Assembly: GCA_963802275.1 (NCBI GenBank)
Contig: CAWDIB010000004.1
Coordinates: 930,001 to 994,000, forward strand
Source: CAZMZW01 sp963802275
Lineage (GTDB): Bacteria > Chloroflexota > Anaerolineae > Anaerolineales > Anaerolineaceae
Length of the DNA: 64,000 nucleotides
Reading direction: 5' to 3'
The translations under genes were made by a program, and so were the position numbers. The notes below the pieces were generated by a model. That model saw only the letters and a list, made by a program, of their open reading frames with translations, ran no database searches and was not told the origin of the DNA. The stretch's first letter is position 1, and every line of letters begins with the position of its first letter. Shown here piece by piece: positions 26,577 to 36,129 of the stretch.

Positions 26577-27971
26577 CTATAAGAAGTGATTATTAAGAAT
26601 CCAGGCATAAGTTGATATGTATGACCATCCAATTCCCAAAATCAACCATTCCCTTTTGAATCTAAAATTACTCATTTGACACAAACCGGAAGAAATTAAT
26701 ATACAGACCGGCAATAACATTATCGAAAACAAATTCCAATCATCATATAAACCGATACCTGTTTTCCAAACGAAAAAAAAGATCAACCCACTTAAACTAG
26801 CAATTGAAAGAAAAAAATGACCCTGATCTCGTTTCAGCAGTTTATAAATTAATCCAGAGCTTAACAGATAGATGAAAGTCCAAATTAGCGGGAAAATGAG
26901 GAGGAGCAAATTGATTTGACCTAGAAAATATTTCAAATTAAATGATGCAACAAAATTTGAAAGAATGCTCCCTCCCCGGCCCATACCCCAACTTGTATCA
27001 ATCAGTCTCTGCAAAAATGCTCCTTGATTCATGAAAAAAAGAAGGATTAAGCTAAAAGATAATAATATTGAAATAATTGAACGAATGATTGAAAAATAAT
27101 TTCTTCTTTGCATCTCCACAATAAATAGAAATAAAAATGCTGGGAAAAGATAGATGGAGGCAAAATGAGAAGTGATTGCCAATAAAAAAGAAATTGAAGG
27201 GATTAATAATGAGATTTTCTTATTAATAAAAAGAAGAGATGTAAATAGAAAAAGAAAAACGGATACGGTCACCAAGGGATATTGTTCCATATCTCCAAAA
27301 AGAATTTGCATAAATCCACCAGAGATCATCAATAAAAAGGGAAGTAATGGTTGAGTTGGCCAAAGCAGCTTCCCTATCTTGAATATCAGATAAATGCTAA
27401 CGACTGCACATATGCATGCAAAAACCCTCATAGATAGATCAACATTCCATCCAAATAAATCATTTGTATAAATATAAAAACGGTGGTGTAAATAAGATTC
27501 CCACATTTCATCAAACATTAAAAAAGGAGTGCTACTATATGAATATTCGGGGTAATAGATGCGGAAATATCTTAAATCACGGTTTGCGTAACGACTGGAA
27601 AAAACAAAACAAACGATACCAAATATTAAACTGAACAGGATTGGCTTTACTTTACTCCCCGATATTTTTTCATTTGCTTTTTGCCAATAAATTAATAATC
27701 GATCAGGTGATTTTCGTAATAATAAAATAATTACCAAAATGACAATTAATAATTGGAGCAGAATTATTGGAGGGACATTCCTGATTTGATTAAAACCAAA
27801 AGAATAAATGTTTTGGAATAATTTATTGGTCGCATTATCTTTTTCAATTTCCCCTGTTGATATGAAGTAGCTGGATAGGATTGAAGCAATCAGAAGCAAT
27901 AAAGAGGTTGAAAAATACAAGATTGAGTAATCACGATGACCTCTTTTCCGATCAATTATTCCTAATTTCAT
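26577..27971 (-). CDS. Polytopic membrane protein, GT-C glycosyltransferase-like, AT-rich
   Basis: 464 residues with ten or more hydrophobic helices. The arrangement (many short helices; a luminal loop between helices containing RDLRYFRIYYPEYS and FDEMWESYLHHRFYIYTND; then paired helices) resembles GT-C type lipid-linked sugar transferases, but the usual DE/DD motif near the first loop is not clear, so the class is tentative. Codon use is strongly AT-biased compared with genes on either side. Its 5' end overlaps the 3' end of the upstream membrane protein by 20 bp. Likely part of surface glycan or membrane biogenesis by neighbourhood. Confidence 0.6.
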   Translation of the reverse strand: MKLGIIDRKRGHRDYSILYFSTSLLLLIASILSSYFISTGEIEKDNATNKLFQNIYSFGFNQIRNVPPIILLQLLIVILVIILLLRKSPDRLLIYWQKANEKISGSKVKPILFSLIFGIVCFVFSSRYANRDLRYFRIYYPEYSYSSTPFLMFDEMWESYLHHRFYIYTNDLFGWNVDLSMRVFACICAVVSIYLIFKIGKLLWPTQPLLPFLLMISGGFMQILFGDMEQYPLVTVSVFLFLFTSLLFINKKISLLIPSISFLLAITSHFASIYLFPAFLFLFIVEMQRRNYFSIIRSIISILLSFSLILLFFMNQGAFLQRLIDTSWGMGRGGSILSNFVASFNLKYFLGQINLLLLIFPLIWTFIYLLSSGLIYKLLKRDQGHFFLSIASLSGLIFFFVWKTGIGLYDDWNLFSIMLLPVCILISSGLCQMSNFRFKREWLILGIGWSYISTYAWILNNHFL

Positions 27972-28704
27972 AATGGGTATCTCTATACCTCCCTGTTTGA
28001 TTAATTATAAAAGTGATCGAATTCCCCAAAATAATACTAATTAGTGAAACAAAAATTAATAAATTGTTTTCAATTTTTGTGTAAACAAAATCGCGTGGAT
28101 TCCTAAAATAATTCGACCATAACAATGATTGGATAATTAATGAAAATAATAGGATTGAAAGTTCTATGAACAAATTTCGATTCATCTTTTGATTTTCTTC
28201 CCTGTTATTGGATGCTGAAATCCATTCAAAAATGGTAAAAATTATGAATCCTTGACCAGAGAATAGCAATCCCAAAATTAAAAGAGGCCGAGTATAAAGA
28301 AAAAGATATTGGTAAATTGAAGAGCCCGGAAAAATGACAGGATTAGAATATAAAAAAAGCATAAAACTCAAGAAGAAAAATAGTGGCAACAAGATCATTA
28401 GTGAAGAAGAATATAAATTGTGTTTTTTACAGAATAGGTGGATCTTTTTGCTTAGTGTAAAAGACCAGTAGTGATTAAGAAATCCACGAATAGAAATTAC
28501 CAAAAAAAACAGGCTTAATAATAAAATTAAAGTAACTAAAATCAGGCGAACCCACGATAGACCAAATAACACTGCATTTTTTTCCATTGAAGGAGGCAAA
28601 CTTAAAAAACCGATTAATGTAAGTAATCCCTCGATGGCTGAAAGGAAAAAAAACAGGGTTAAGAATTTTGGGTAATATTTCTCTTTCATAAGTCTTTTAT
28701 TCAT
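27952..28704 (-). CDS. Hypothetical membrane protein, AT-rich
   Basis: 250 residues with about seven hydrophobic segments (FLTLFFFLSAIEGLLTLIGF, VRLILVTLILLLSLFFLVI and others) and no motif I recognise. The base composition is the same AT-rich type as the following gene, with which it overlaps by 20 bp; the pair therefore probably moved and functions together. Confidence 0.55.
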   Translation of the reverse strand: MNKRLMKEKYYPKFLTLFFFLSAIEGLLTLIGFLSLPPSMEKNAVLFGLSWVRLILVTLILLLSLFFLVISIRGFLNHYWSFTLSKKIHLFCKKHNLYSSSLMILLPLFFFLSFMLFLYSNPVIFPGSSIYQYLFLYTRPLLILGLLFSGQGFIIFTIFEWISASNNREENQKMNRNLFIELSILLFSLIIQSLLWSNYFRNPRDFVYTKIENNLLIFVSLISIILGNSITFIINQTGRYRDTHYEIRNN

Positions 28705-28898
28705 TTAAATCATAAAACCCTATTGAAAAAATATTATCATCTTACCACCTACAAGGCTGAAATTCAAAATCTGTGTAAAGATTGATGTATATAATCTATT
28801 GAGATGATTTTTCCGTGTAATCACTCTTTTCTTTGTTCTTCACTCCTGGATAATGAGTTGTAGGAAAATGAAATCGGATATTGGAAATAGAGGGTATT

Positions 28899-30506
28899 CT
28901 ATTTACTAAAATGGTTTTGGTATAACCTTTCACGAACAAAGATAAGCCCATACTCATCACGATAGAGCAGTTGATAATCTGTGATTTCCCCACTCTGCGC
29001 GTCTTTGTATAGGGTCTGGCTAGCAGATAAATTATCAGCATTCAAACCTACCACTCTAGGGTTCAGATAATCATAAATCCTTTGCTGACGGAGCAAAATC
29101 ACATCGAAAGTTTTCTCTTTAAGGTATGCATAATTTAACATTTCAAAGATCGATTCACAGTACCAATCAGTTCGAGCAGGAACATACATGCGTACATCAT
29201 AATAAACATGGTATGTGCGGTTTTCAGGCAGGGGTGAAAGAATATTCTTAACACGATCATAAAATTGAATGTCAGATGAATTCTGCTCACGATATAACCG
29301 CTCTGTATAAAGATTTACATCCTTGACAATGTTAATTGATAACTGGGTAGAGAAAAAAAGAAGGACCAGTAAAGGAATCCATTTCCTGATATCCCGGCCA
29401 CTGACTATTTCATGAATATCCAATTTCTCCGGCAATAAAATTGCGAAGGTGGAGAATAAAGGCAACGCAACCGGCAGCCAGTATTGGAACTTGTAATGGA
29501 TAAAAAAAAGTATAGAAATGGTAATTGGGATTGTCCAAGTGAAGAGGATGGTAAATAACAATCGCTTTTGGCCATAAAGTAAACCCCAAATACAAGCCCC
29601 GAAAACCAGTAACAGAAAAGGCAAAATAGCATAATCTTTTAGAATCTCAGGTAGGATTGATAACAAGCCTTTTGGGTATAAGACTTCATACCCTTGCGAA
29701 AGTAAGCGGGATTGGGAAAGCATGACTTGGAAATAACGCTCGCGAATACTGGAATAAACCAAGGTTGGATTCACGAGCCAGTAGGCAGCCAGCATACCCA
29801 CTAAAAAACCGAATGCCAGAATGAAAAGCTTCCTAATGGATATTTTTTTAACAAAATAACCAAGAATTAGATAAACAATAATAGTAAGGAAAAAGTAGAA
29901 ACCGATCCCCTTGGTGCCTGCCGAAATACCGCACATGGCAGCCGCGAAATAAAAATTCTTTCCAAAACGAAGATCATCCCTCTCCAGGAAGAAAATAGCC
30001 AAAATAGCAAATAAAATGGCCAAGCCGTCCGGATGCCACCAAAAATTGTTACGAAAAACTACCGGCAGGCTGACGAGGAAGACAAATAAGAGAATGGCGC
30101 GGTAACCCTTGAAGCGAGTCTGCAAGTAGACCAGGACCCAAATGGCAGCCAGCAACGGCAGCAAACTGACCATTTGACGAAGGGTGACCATAACCAGCGA
30201 AGTATTTTCCAGTAAACTTTGCCAACGCAATAGCAGCAGCAAAACCGCGGAATAGGCAAAATGAGGAAAACCATAAAAATAGTATTTATAAAAAGCAAAT
30301 TGGATCAAGGCATTTTTTAGATTATCTGCCGGACGGATCATATTTAAAACATAAGGGAGGGGAACCGCTTCGTCCGGTTCAAAAACCGAAACCATCTCAA
30401 GATTTTCCGAAGCGGCATTGTTGGGTGGGATGAAAAGGACAAAGTAGAGCAAACTAAGCAACAACAGAATCAGAATTGTATTTCTTTGAGTGCGGTCGCG
30501 GGACAT
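28899..30506 (-). CDS. GT39-like membrane glycosyltransferase
   Basis: About 535 residues. N-terminal helix then a first loop with VFEPDEAVPLPYVLNM; the acidic pair in FEPDEA corresponds to the catalytic DE/EP position in PMT/ArnT-type GT-C enzymes. About ten more helices follow (LLLLRWQSLLENTS, WHPDGLAILFAILAIFFLERD), then a soluble C-terminal part of about 130 residues. Such enzymes transfer a sugar from a polyprenyl phosphate to lipid, protein or glycan outside the membrane. I use ATG 30506 because TATAAT lies 7 nt upstream of it (leaderless-like); a longer frame to 30539 would include that element. Base composition is intermediate between the AT-rich pair and the flanks. Confidence 0.75.
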   Translation of the reverse strand: MSRDRTQRNTILILLLLSLLYFVLFIPPNNAASENLEMVSVFEPDEAVPLPYVLNMIRPADNLKNALIQFAFYKYYFYGFPHFAYSAVLLLLLRWQSLLENTSLVMVTLRQMVSLLPLLAAIWVLVYLQTRFKGYRAILLFVFLVSLPVVFRNNFWWHPDGLAILFAILAIFFLERDDLRFGKNFYFAAAMCGISAGTKGIGFYFFLTIIVYLILGYFVKKISIRKLFILAFGFLVGMLAAYWLVNPTLVYSSIRERYFQVMLSQSRLLSQGYEVLYPKGLLSILPEILKDYAILPFLLLVFGACIWGLLYGQKRLLFTILFTWTIPITISILFFIHYKFQYWLPVALPLFSTFAILLPEKLDIHEIVSGRDIRKWIPLLVLLFFSTQLSINIVKDVNLYTERLYREQNSSDIQFYDRVKNILSPLPENRTYHVYYDVRMYVPARTDWYCESIFEMLNYAYLKEKTFDVILLRQQRIYDYLNPRVVGLNADNLSASQTLYKDAQSGEITDYQLLYRDEYGLIFVRERLYQNHFSK

Positions 30507-30513
30507 GGGCAAG

Positions 30514-30519
30514 ATTATA
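30514..30519 (-). promoter_or_regulatory. -10 element directly before the GT39-like gene (leaderless-type)
   Basis: On the minus strand TATAAT ends 7 nt before ATG 30506, so a transcript starting at the usual distance would begin at or next to the start codon. There is no ribosome site. Divergent from the PadR gene, whose own TATAAT is at 30554-30559. Confidence 0.45.
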
Positions 30520-30593
30520 CAATGATTGCCCTCACGCACTGTTTTTGGATTGATATAATCTCACCAGTCATTCAAGAAGAAGTCATAAAAGCG

Positions 30594-31121
30594 ATGCCGA
30601 GAAAAAAGAATCCCCTTTCAATGGAATACGTACTGCTGGGTTTTGTGGCACAAGGACCCATCCATGGTTATGATCTGCACAAAAAAATTGGAGACATGCA
30701 GGGTATCGGACTCATCTGGCGCATCAAACAAAGCCACCTGTATGCACTGCTGGACAAACTGGAAAAGGACGATCTGCTGGTTTCCAGAACTTTATTCAGC
30801 GTTGCTTTCCCGGCACGCAAGGAATTCCAAATCACTGAACTGGGCAGGAATAATTTCAAAACCTGGCTGACAAACCCGGTGCAGCATGGACGGGATATGC
30901 GCCAGGAGTTCCTGGCGAAATTATTTTTCATCCTCGATGATAATAGCAGTTTGAAACACAAGTTCATCCAGGAACAAATCAGTATCTGTTCTGAATGGAT
31001 TGCTAAGTTAAAAGAAGAGAATTTAAAACAGGCAAATCAATTCCCTTACGCACGCATGATCAAGAAATACCGCATCTATCAAATTCAGGCAATGCTGGAC
31101 TGGCTCAAGGAGCTTGAATAA
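30594..31121 (+). CDS. PadR family transcriptional regulator
   Basis: About 175 residues. The N-terminal PadR winged helix is clear: LSMEYVLLGFVAQGPIHGYDLHKKI, SHLYALLDKLEKDDLLVSR, then the wing AFPARKEFQITELGRNNFKTWL. The C-terminal half (Vir-like, helical) would dimerise and sense a ligand. The start is ATG 30594, where PadR similarity begins; TATAAT at 30554-30559 is its likely -10. It is divergent from the GT39-like gene and may control it or the following sugar cluster. The ligand is unknown. Confidence 0.88.
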   Translation: MPRKKNPLSMEYVLLGFVAQGPIHGYDLHKKIGDMQGIGLIWRIKQSHLYALLDKLEKDDLLVSRTLFSVAFPARKEFQITELGRNNFKTWLTNPVQHGRDMRQEFLAKLFFILDDNSSLKHKFIQEQISICSEWIAKLKEENLKQANQFPYARMIKKYRIYQIQAMLDWLKELE

Positions 31122-31274
31122 AGCCATATTCCCAACTAATGCGGAAAAATGCTAGCAAGAATAGATTATTAAATTCAAATGGTTTTTTAACATTACAAAG
31201 TTGGCGCTCGATTCATAGGCGTCAAGAACAAATATGGGATAATAACTGCGGTAAAAGGTGAACCAGGTGAGCGA

Positions 31275-32579
31275 GTGAAATTTCATTCCATTTGTGTAAT
31301 CGGGCTGGGATACATTGGTCTACCGACCGCATCCACGTTCGCCACATCCGGCATACGGGTGATGGGCATGGACATCAATGAACAGATCGTGGCCGGTTTG
31401 CAGAACGGGCAGCTGCATTTATACGAACCGGGTTTGCGCACGCTGGTGCAGGCAGCCCTGCGATCCGGCAACCTGACCATTCATCATGAACCCATGCCGG
31501 CGGATGCATTCATCATTGCCGTACCCACTCCCTTTAAAGAGGATAAGAAGGCGGACATGTCCTTTGTGGAAGCAGCCGCACGTTCCATCCTGCCCCACCT
31601 GCAGAAAGGCAACCTGGTGGTGCTGGAATCCACCAGCCCGCCGCGAACCACCGTTGACCTGGTGGCGCCCATCCTTGAGCAAAATGGATTGAAAGCCGGC
31701 ACCGACTTTCTGCTAGCCTATTCACCGGAGCGGGTGCTGCCGGGGCAGATCCTGCGTGAGCTGATTGAGAATACCCGCATCATTGGCGGTATCAACCACG
31801 AATCTGCAAAGGCAGGCAGGGATCTTTACGCAACCTTCGTGCGGGGAGAAATCCTCCTGACGGATGCCACCACCGCGGAGATGGTCAAATTAATGGAAAA
31901 TACCTCACGGGATGTGAACATTGCCCTGGCGAATGAATTTTCACACCTGGCGGAATTTTACGGCGTGGATGTATGGGAAGCCATTCAACTGGCCAACCGC
32001 CATCCGCGGGTGAGAATCCTTAATCCCGGGCCCGGGGTTGGCGGCCACTGCATCAGCGTGGACCCGTGGTTCCTGGTGGAAGCTGCGCCAAAGATCACTC
32101 CGCTCATCCGCACCGCCCGCGAGGTGAATGACTCGCAGCCACGCCATGTGGTTGAGCTTTGCAAACAATACCTGGGTGATTTGAAAGGCAGGCAAATCAC
32201 CGCCCTGGGATTGGCTTACAAAGCTGATGTGGATGACCTGCGTGAAAGCCCGGCCATCCATGTATGCGAGCGTTTACATCAGTCTGGTGCTATCGTAACC
32301 GCCTATGAGCCATTCAAGAACAGCTTCCAGCATCCATCCATGAAAACCGCGGGCACATTTGTTGATGCGGTCAATAAGAGTGAAGCATTGTTGCTCCTCA
32401 CGGCTCATGAGGAATTTAAAAAGCTTGTACCATTCGATGTGGCAAAGTTGACCAAGGCTCGTATTGCCTTTGACTGCACCGGAGGATGGGACCGGGAGAA
32501 ATGGGAATCTGCTGGATTCCGCTATTTCCGCATTGGGGTGGGCAAAGATCCACAAACCAACCAGAATGTCAAAAACTAA
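31275..32579 (+). CDS. wecC: UDP-N-acetyl-D-mannosamine dehydrogenase
   Basis: 434 residues, a nucleotide-sugar 6-dehydrogenase. N-terminal Rossmann GLGYIGLPTA, the catalytic Cys in GPGVGGHCISVDPWFLV, ESTSPPRTT, YSPERVLPG and a C-terminal UDP-binding domain (LGLAYKADVDDLRESPA). The form GGHCISVDPWFL is that of UDP-ManNAc dehydrogenases. GTG start with AGGTGA upstream. The next gene is the matching epimerase, overlapping by 14 bp, so the two convert UDP-GlcNAc to UDP-ManNAcA for an exopolysaccharide or cell-wall polymer. Confidence 0.92.
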   Translation: MKFHSICVIGLGYIGLPTASTFATSGIRVMGMDINEQIVAGLQNGQLHLYEPGLRTLVQAALRSGNLTIHHEPMPADAFIIAVPTPFKEDKKADMSFVEAAARSILPHLQKGNLVVLESTSPPRTTVDLVAPILEQNGLKAGTDFLLAYSPERVLPGQILRELIENTRIIGGINHESAKAGRDLYATFVRGEILLTDATTAEMVKLMENTSRDVNIALANEFSHLAEFYGVDVWEAIQLANRHPRVRILNPGPGVGGHCISVDPWFLVEAAPKITPLIRTAREVNDSQPRHVVELCKQYLGDLKGRQITALGLAYKADVDDLRESPAIHVCERLHQSGAIVTAYEPFKNSFQHPSMKTAGTFVDAVNKSEALLLLTAHEEFKKLVPFDVAKLTKARIAFDCTGGWDREKWESAGFRYFRIGVGKDPQTNQNVKN

Positions 32580-33705
32580 AGTTCTATCCATCTTTGGCAC
32601 ACGGCCGGAAGCGGTAAAAATGGCCCCGGTGGTGAAATGGTTGCAGGATCACCCGCAGATTGAATCCCATATTTGTGTCACCGCCCAGCACCGCGAGATG
32701 CTCGACCAGGTATTGAGCTTATTTGCCATTCAACCGGATTTTGACCTTAACCTGATGCAAGCCAACCAGAGCCTTTCCACCCTGACAGCTAATTTGTTCA
32801 ATTCACTGGACCCGCTTATTGAAAAAACAAGACCCGATTGGGTGCTGGTGCAGGGGGATACCACCACGGTGATGGCTTCTGCCATCTGTGCTTATTATCA
32901 TCAGATAAAGATCGGCCACGTGGAAGCTGGCTTGCGCACCCATCAAAAGTATGCACCCTTCCCGGAGGAGATCAACCGGCGCATTGCCGGCGTCACCGCC
33001 GACCTCCATTTCGCTCCAACCGAACACAGCCGCCAGAACCTGCTGCAGGAGGGTGTGCCGGACTGGCGCATCAAGGTGACCGGCAATACGGTCATTGATG
33101 CATTGAGGCAAATGGCACAACTTCCGATGCCGGAAAAAACCAGGCGTTTGCTGGAGGAAAAAAGAGTGCTCAGCGGTGAAAAACAGTTGATCACCATCAC
33201 CGCCCACCGCCGCGAAAGCTTTGGAGCGCCATTCGAAGACATCTGCCAGGGAATTGCCAGGATAGCTGACTATTTTTCTGACAGGGTGGAGCTGATCTAC
33301 CCAGTGCACCTGAACCCGAATGTACAGGAACCGGTACGGCGTCTGCTGGGCGACAAAGCCAACATCATCCTCATCGAACCAGTTGAATATCTTGCCCTGG
33401 TGCACCTGCTCAAACATTCCCGGCTGGTTCTGACCGATTCCGGGGGCATCCAGGAGGAAGCGACCGGGCTGGGCAAACCCACCCTGGTGCTGCGCGAGGT
33501 GACCGAACGCCCGGAAGGGGTAGCAGCAGGCGTATTGAAGCTGGTCGGCACCAGCAGCGAAAGAATTTTTAAAGAAACCAGAATTCTTATGGAAGATGAG
33601 GAACTTTACCAGAAAATGGCGCATGCCACCAATCCATTCGGGGATGGGCATGCAGCAGAACGAATTGTACAGGCCATCCTGGATTACCAGGAAGAAAAAG
33701 CCTGA
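32566..33705 (+). CDS. wecB: UDP-N-acetylglucosamine 2-epimerase (non-hydrolysing)
   Basis: About 379 residues starting at ATG 32566, inside the end of wecC. Motifs of the family: VLSIFGTRPEAVKMAPVV, VQGDTTTVMA, HVEAGLRT, PFPEEINRR, TAHRRES, LTDSGGIQEEA and LRxxTERPEG. It makes UDP-ManNAc for the dehydrogenase encoded before it. A longer frame to 32464 lies wholly in wecC and shows no similarity, so it was not used. Confidence 0.94.
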   Translation: MSKTKVLSIFGTRPEAVKMAPVVKWLQDHPQIESHICVTAQHREMLDQVLSLFAIQPDFDLNLMQANQSLSTLTANLFNSLDPLIEKTRPDWVLVQGDTTTVMASAICAYYHQIKIGHVEAGLRTHQKYAPFPEEINRRIAGVTADLHFAPTEHSRQNLLQEGVPDWRIKVTGNTVIDALRQMAQLPMPEKTRRLLEEKRVLSGEKQLITITAHRRESFGAPFEDICQGIARIADYFSDRVELIYPVHLNPNVQEPVRRLLGDKANIILIEPVEYLALVHLLKHSRLVLTDSGGIQEEATGLGKPTLVLREVTERPEGVAAGVLKLVGTSSERIFKETRILMEDEELYQKMAHATNPFGDGHAAERIVQAILDYQEEKA

Positions 33706-33735
33706 ATAAAGTATTTTGGACGATTTAATTCTCGT

Positions 33736-34761
33736 ATGAATAAAAAAACAAACATTTGCCTGCTGCCAAGGCTGGAGGGGTATGGCGGACCGGCTTCTTT
33801 CCAAACCAGATTGAAAAAAGGGCTGGCGCTGCACGGCATCGAAGCACACCATGACCCTGACAGAAGAGACTATTCATCCATGCTGTTAATAGGCGGCAGC
33901 CACCAATTTTTGGATATTTACCGGGCAAAGCAGCGTGGCGTGCGCATTGTGCAACGGTTGGATGGGATGAATTGGATGCACCGGGTGCGCAGGACAGGCG
34001 TCTGGCATTACCTGCGGGCAGAGTGGTACAACCGCATGCTGGCTTTCACCCGGCGATACCTGGCAGACCATATCGTGTACCAGAGCGAGTTCTCACGCGA
34101 TTGGTGGAACTCCATCGCTTCCATACCCTTAGTCACCAGTCAGGTGACTTATAACGGGGTGGACTTGGAGCTTTACAATCCAGCAGGAAATGAAAATCCA
34201 CCAAAGAAAAAAGTGCGCATTTTAGTCATTGAAGCGCGTTTCAGCGGGGGTTATGAGAGCGGGCTTGAAAATGCCATTGATTTTTCACTGGCATTGCAAA
34301 AGAAGATCAAAAAACCGCTGGAATTATTCATCGTGGGTGAAGTCAGCCAGTCACTGCGGGAGTCAACCGGGATGAATGCTGGAGGTCTGATCCACTGGGT
34401 CGGGCGGGTGGCGCGTGAAGAGATACCTGCCCTCAACCGTTCCGCCCACCTGCTCTTTTCGGCGGATGTGAATGCCGCCTGCCCCAATTCGGTCATAGAA
34501 GCAATGGCCTGCGGTTTACCTGTCATCGGTTATGCAACCGGCAGCCTGCCAGAACTGATTGGTAGTGAAGGTGGGTACACCGCCGCCTACGGCAGCGATT
34601 TTTGGAAACTGGAACCAGCCGACCCGGCCAAATTAGTGGACCGCACACTGGAAATACTAAGACAGCCAAAGAAATTCCGCAAAGGGGCAAGAAGGCGCGC
34701 AGAAAATTGTTTTGGAGTGGAGCAAATGACCGAACAATATCTTCACGCATTTAATCTTTGA
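33736..34761 (+). CDS. Glycosyltransferase, GT4 family
   Basis: 341 residues. The N-terminal domain opens with a Gly-rich donor loop (LEGYGGPASFQTRL) and the C-terminal GT-B domain shows VIEARFSGGYESG, HWVGRVAREEIPALNRSAHLLFSADVNAACPNSVIEAMACGLPVIGY, where the E-x7-E motif (NSVIEAMACGLPVI) is the nucleotide-sugar site of GT4 enzymes. It is the third gene in the wecC-wecB cluster and most likely adds ManNAcA or a related sugar to a lipid-linked glycan. The exact linkage is unknown. Confidence 0.87.
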   Translation: MNKKTNICLLPRLEGYGGPASFQTRLKKGLALHGIEAHHDPDRRDYSSMLLIGGSHQFLDIYRAKQRGVRIVQRLDGMNWMHRVRRTGVWHYLRAEWYNRMLAFTRRYLADHIVYQSEFSRDWWNSIASIPLVTSQVTYNGVDLELYNPAGNENPPKKKVRILVIEARFSGGYESGLENAIDFSLALQKKIKKPLELFIVGEVSQSLRESTGMNAGGLIHWVGRVAREEIPALNRSAHLLFSADVNAACPNSVIEAMACGLPVIGYATGSLPELIGSEGGYTAAYGSDFWKLEPADPAKLVDRTLEILRQPKKFRKGARRRAENCFGVEQMTEQYLHAFNL

Positions 34762-34770
34762 TGACAGCCC

Positions 34771-36063
34771 ATGCACAAAAACCTCATTGAAACCAGCCTG
34801 AAAAAAATCAGAGGGCATCGTTTGCCGAATATCGATGCCCATCGGGGATTCATTTTTCCTCACCTAAACGGGTATTCAGTAGCCAACCTGCCAGCCAGTA
34901 TTTTCCAGTGGCTGGGAGTGACGATGGAAGATGGTAAACCGCTGGATTCCAGCCTCACAGATGCCCTGCCAGGCACCTATGATGAGGTCATTTTGCTGGT
35001 GGTGGACAGCCTGGGTATGACGCTTTTCAACCGCTTGCTTGATCATATCCAGCAAGATTCGTCACAGTCCGCCTGGCAGCCATTATGGCAGCATATTCAT
35101 TTTGCTTGTCTTACCAGCACCTGTCCCAGCACAACCACCACCGTACTGACCAGCTTGTGGACCGGCAGGGAAGCCAGCCAACATGGACTGGTCGGATACG
35201 AAATGTGGCTGCAGGAATACGGCGTGATCGCCAACATGATCAGCCATGCACCGGTGGACCAGGCCGATGATATCGGCAGCCTGTGCAAGCTGGGATTCGA
35301 CCCGCTGAAATTTCTGCCGGTGGATTGCGTAGGCAGCAAGCTCAAGCAAGCGGGCATCGCCAGCAATGCCTTTCTGCACGCTTCCATCGCCGGCTCGGGT
35401 TTATCGCAGATGTTGATGATGGATGCTCAAATGCACCCCTGGCGAACATATGGCGAATTATGGCAAATGCTTCTGGAGCAACAGCAGAAATCCACCGGGA
35501 AAACTTACACCAATATCTATTTGGGCGACATTGATACCCTCTCTCACCGGCGGGGACCCGGGCATGAACTGGTCTGGCAGGCATGGTTAGAGTTCAGCAA
35601 CCAGCTGGCAGAATATCTGATTTACCTTAAGCAGGTAACCAAGAAGAAAACCCTTTTCCTGCTGACCGCGGATCATGGCCAGGTGGACCAGGAAATCCGG
35701 GAGGAGTTTGAATTAAGGAATCACCCCGAACTGATGGGCATGCTGAAGAGAATGCCGAGCGGTGAATCCCGGCTGCCCTACCTGTACCCGCAAAACGGTC
35801 AGGAAGAAAGTGTTGTGAACTATGTGCAGAGGACCTGGCCTGGGAAATTTCAAATTCTACACCGGGATGAATTCATTTCTTCAGGTGTGCTGGGTAGCCG
35901 CGAACCCAGCGAGGTCATCCAGGACAGGATCGGTGAACTGGTGGCCATCCCGACCGGCAAAGATTACCTGCGTTGGGTTGGCAAGGAAAACCATCTGATC
36001 GGCAGGCATGGCGGATTCCTGGAAGAAGAAATGGTCATACCGCTAATGGCCATCCAAATTTAA
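34771..36063 (+). CDS. Alkaline phosphatase superfamily / nucleotide pyrophosphatase-phosphodiesterase-like protein
   Basis: 430 residues. The superfamily metal site is readable: LLVVDSLGMTLFN (first Asp), STCPSTTTTVLTSLWTG (nucleophile Thr region), GDIDTLSHRRG (Asp, His) and LTADHGQ (Asp-His), later IGRHGGF (His). No signal peptide, unlike typical secreted NPPs. It follows the glycosyltransferase by 9 bp and ends the cluster at a strong terminator. It may hydrolyse a sugar nucleotide or transfer a phospho-group on the glycan; the substrate is not visible from sequence. Confidence 0.82.
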   Translation: MHKNLIETSLKKIRGHRLPNIDAHRGFIFPHLNGYSVANLPASIFQWLGVTMEDGKPLDSSLTDALPGTYDEVILLVVDSLGMTLFNRLLDHIQQDSSQSAWQPLWQHIHFACLTSTCPSTTTTVLTSLWTGREASQHGLVGYEMWLQEYGVIANMISHAPVDQADDIGSLCKLGFDPLKFLPVDCVGSKLKQAGIASNAFLHASIAGSGLSQMLMMDAQMHPWRTYGELWQMLLEQQQKSTGKTYTNIYLGDIDTLSHRRGPGHELVWQAWLEFSNQLAEYLIYLKQVTKKKTLFLLTADHGQVDQEIREEFELRNHPELMGMLKRMPSGESRLPYLYPQNGQEESVVNYVQRTWPGKFQILHRDEFISSGVLGSREPSEVIQDRIGELVAIPTGKDYLRWVGKENHLIGRHGGFLEEEMVIPLMAIQI

Positions 36064-36083
36064 AACGGCCGTTAAATAGAAAT

Positions 36084-36118
36084 TGCCCGGGATTGGAACT
36101 TTCCCGGGCATTTCTTTA
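36084..36118 (+). terminator. Rho-independent terminator after the surface-glycan cluster
   Basis: TGCCCGGGA (36084-36092) and TCCCGGGCA (36102-36110) form a perfect GC-rich stem with a 9-nt loop, followed by TTTCTTT. It lies between the convergent phosphodiesterase and bactofilin-like genes. Confidence 0.85.
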
Positions 36119-36129
36119 AATTCTATTAT

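Noticed and set aside
28796..29041. 81-codon frame downstream of the GT39-like gene
   Set aside because: It overlaps the 3' end of the GT39-like gene in another frame, without likeness to any protein or a ribosome site.
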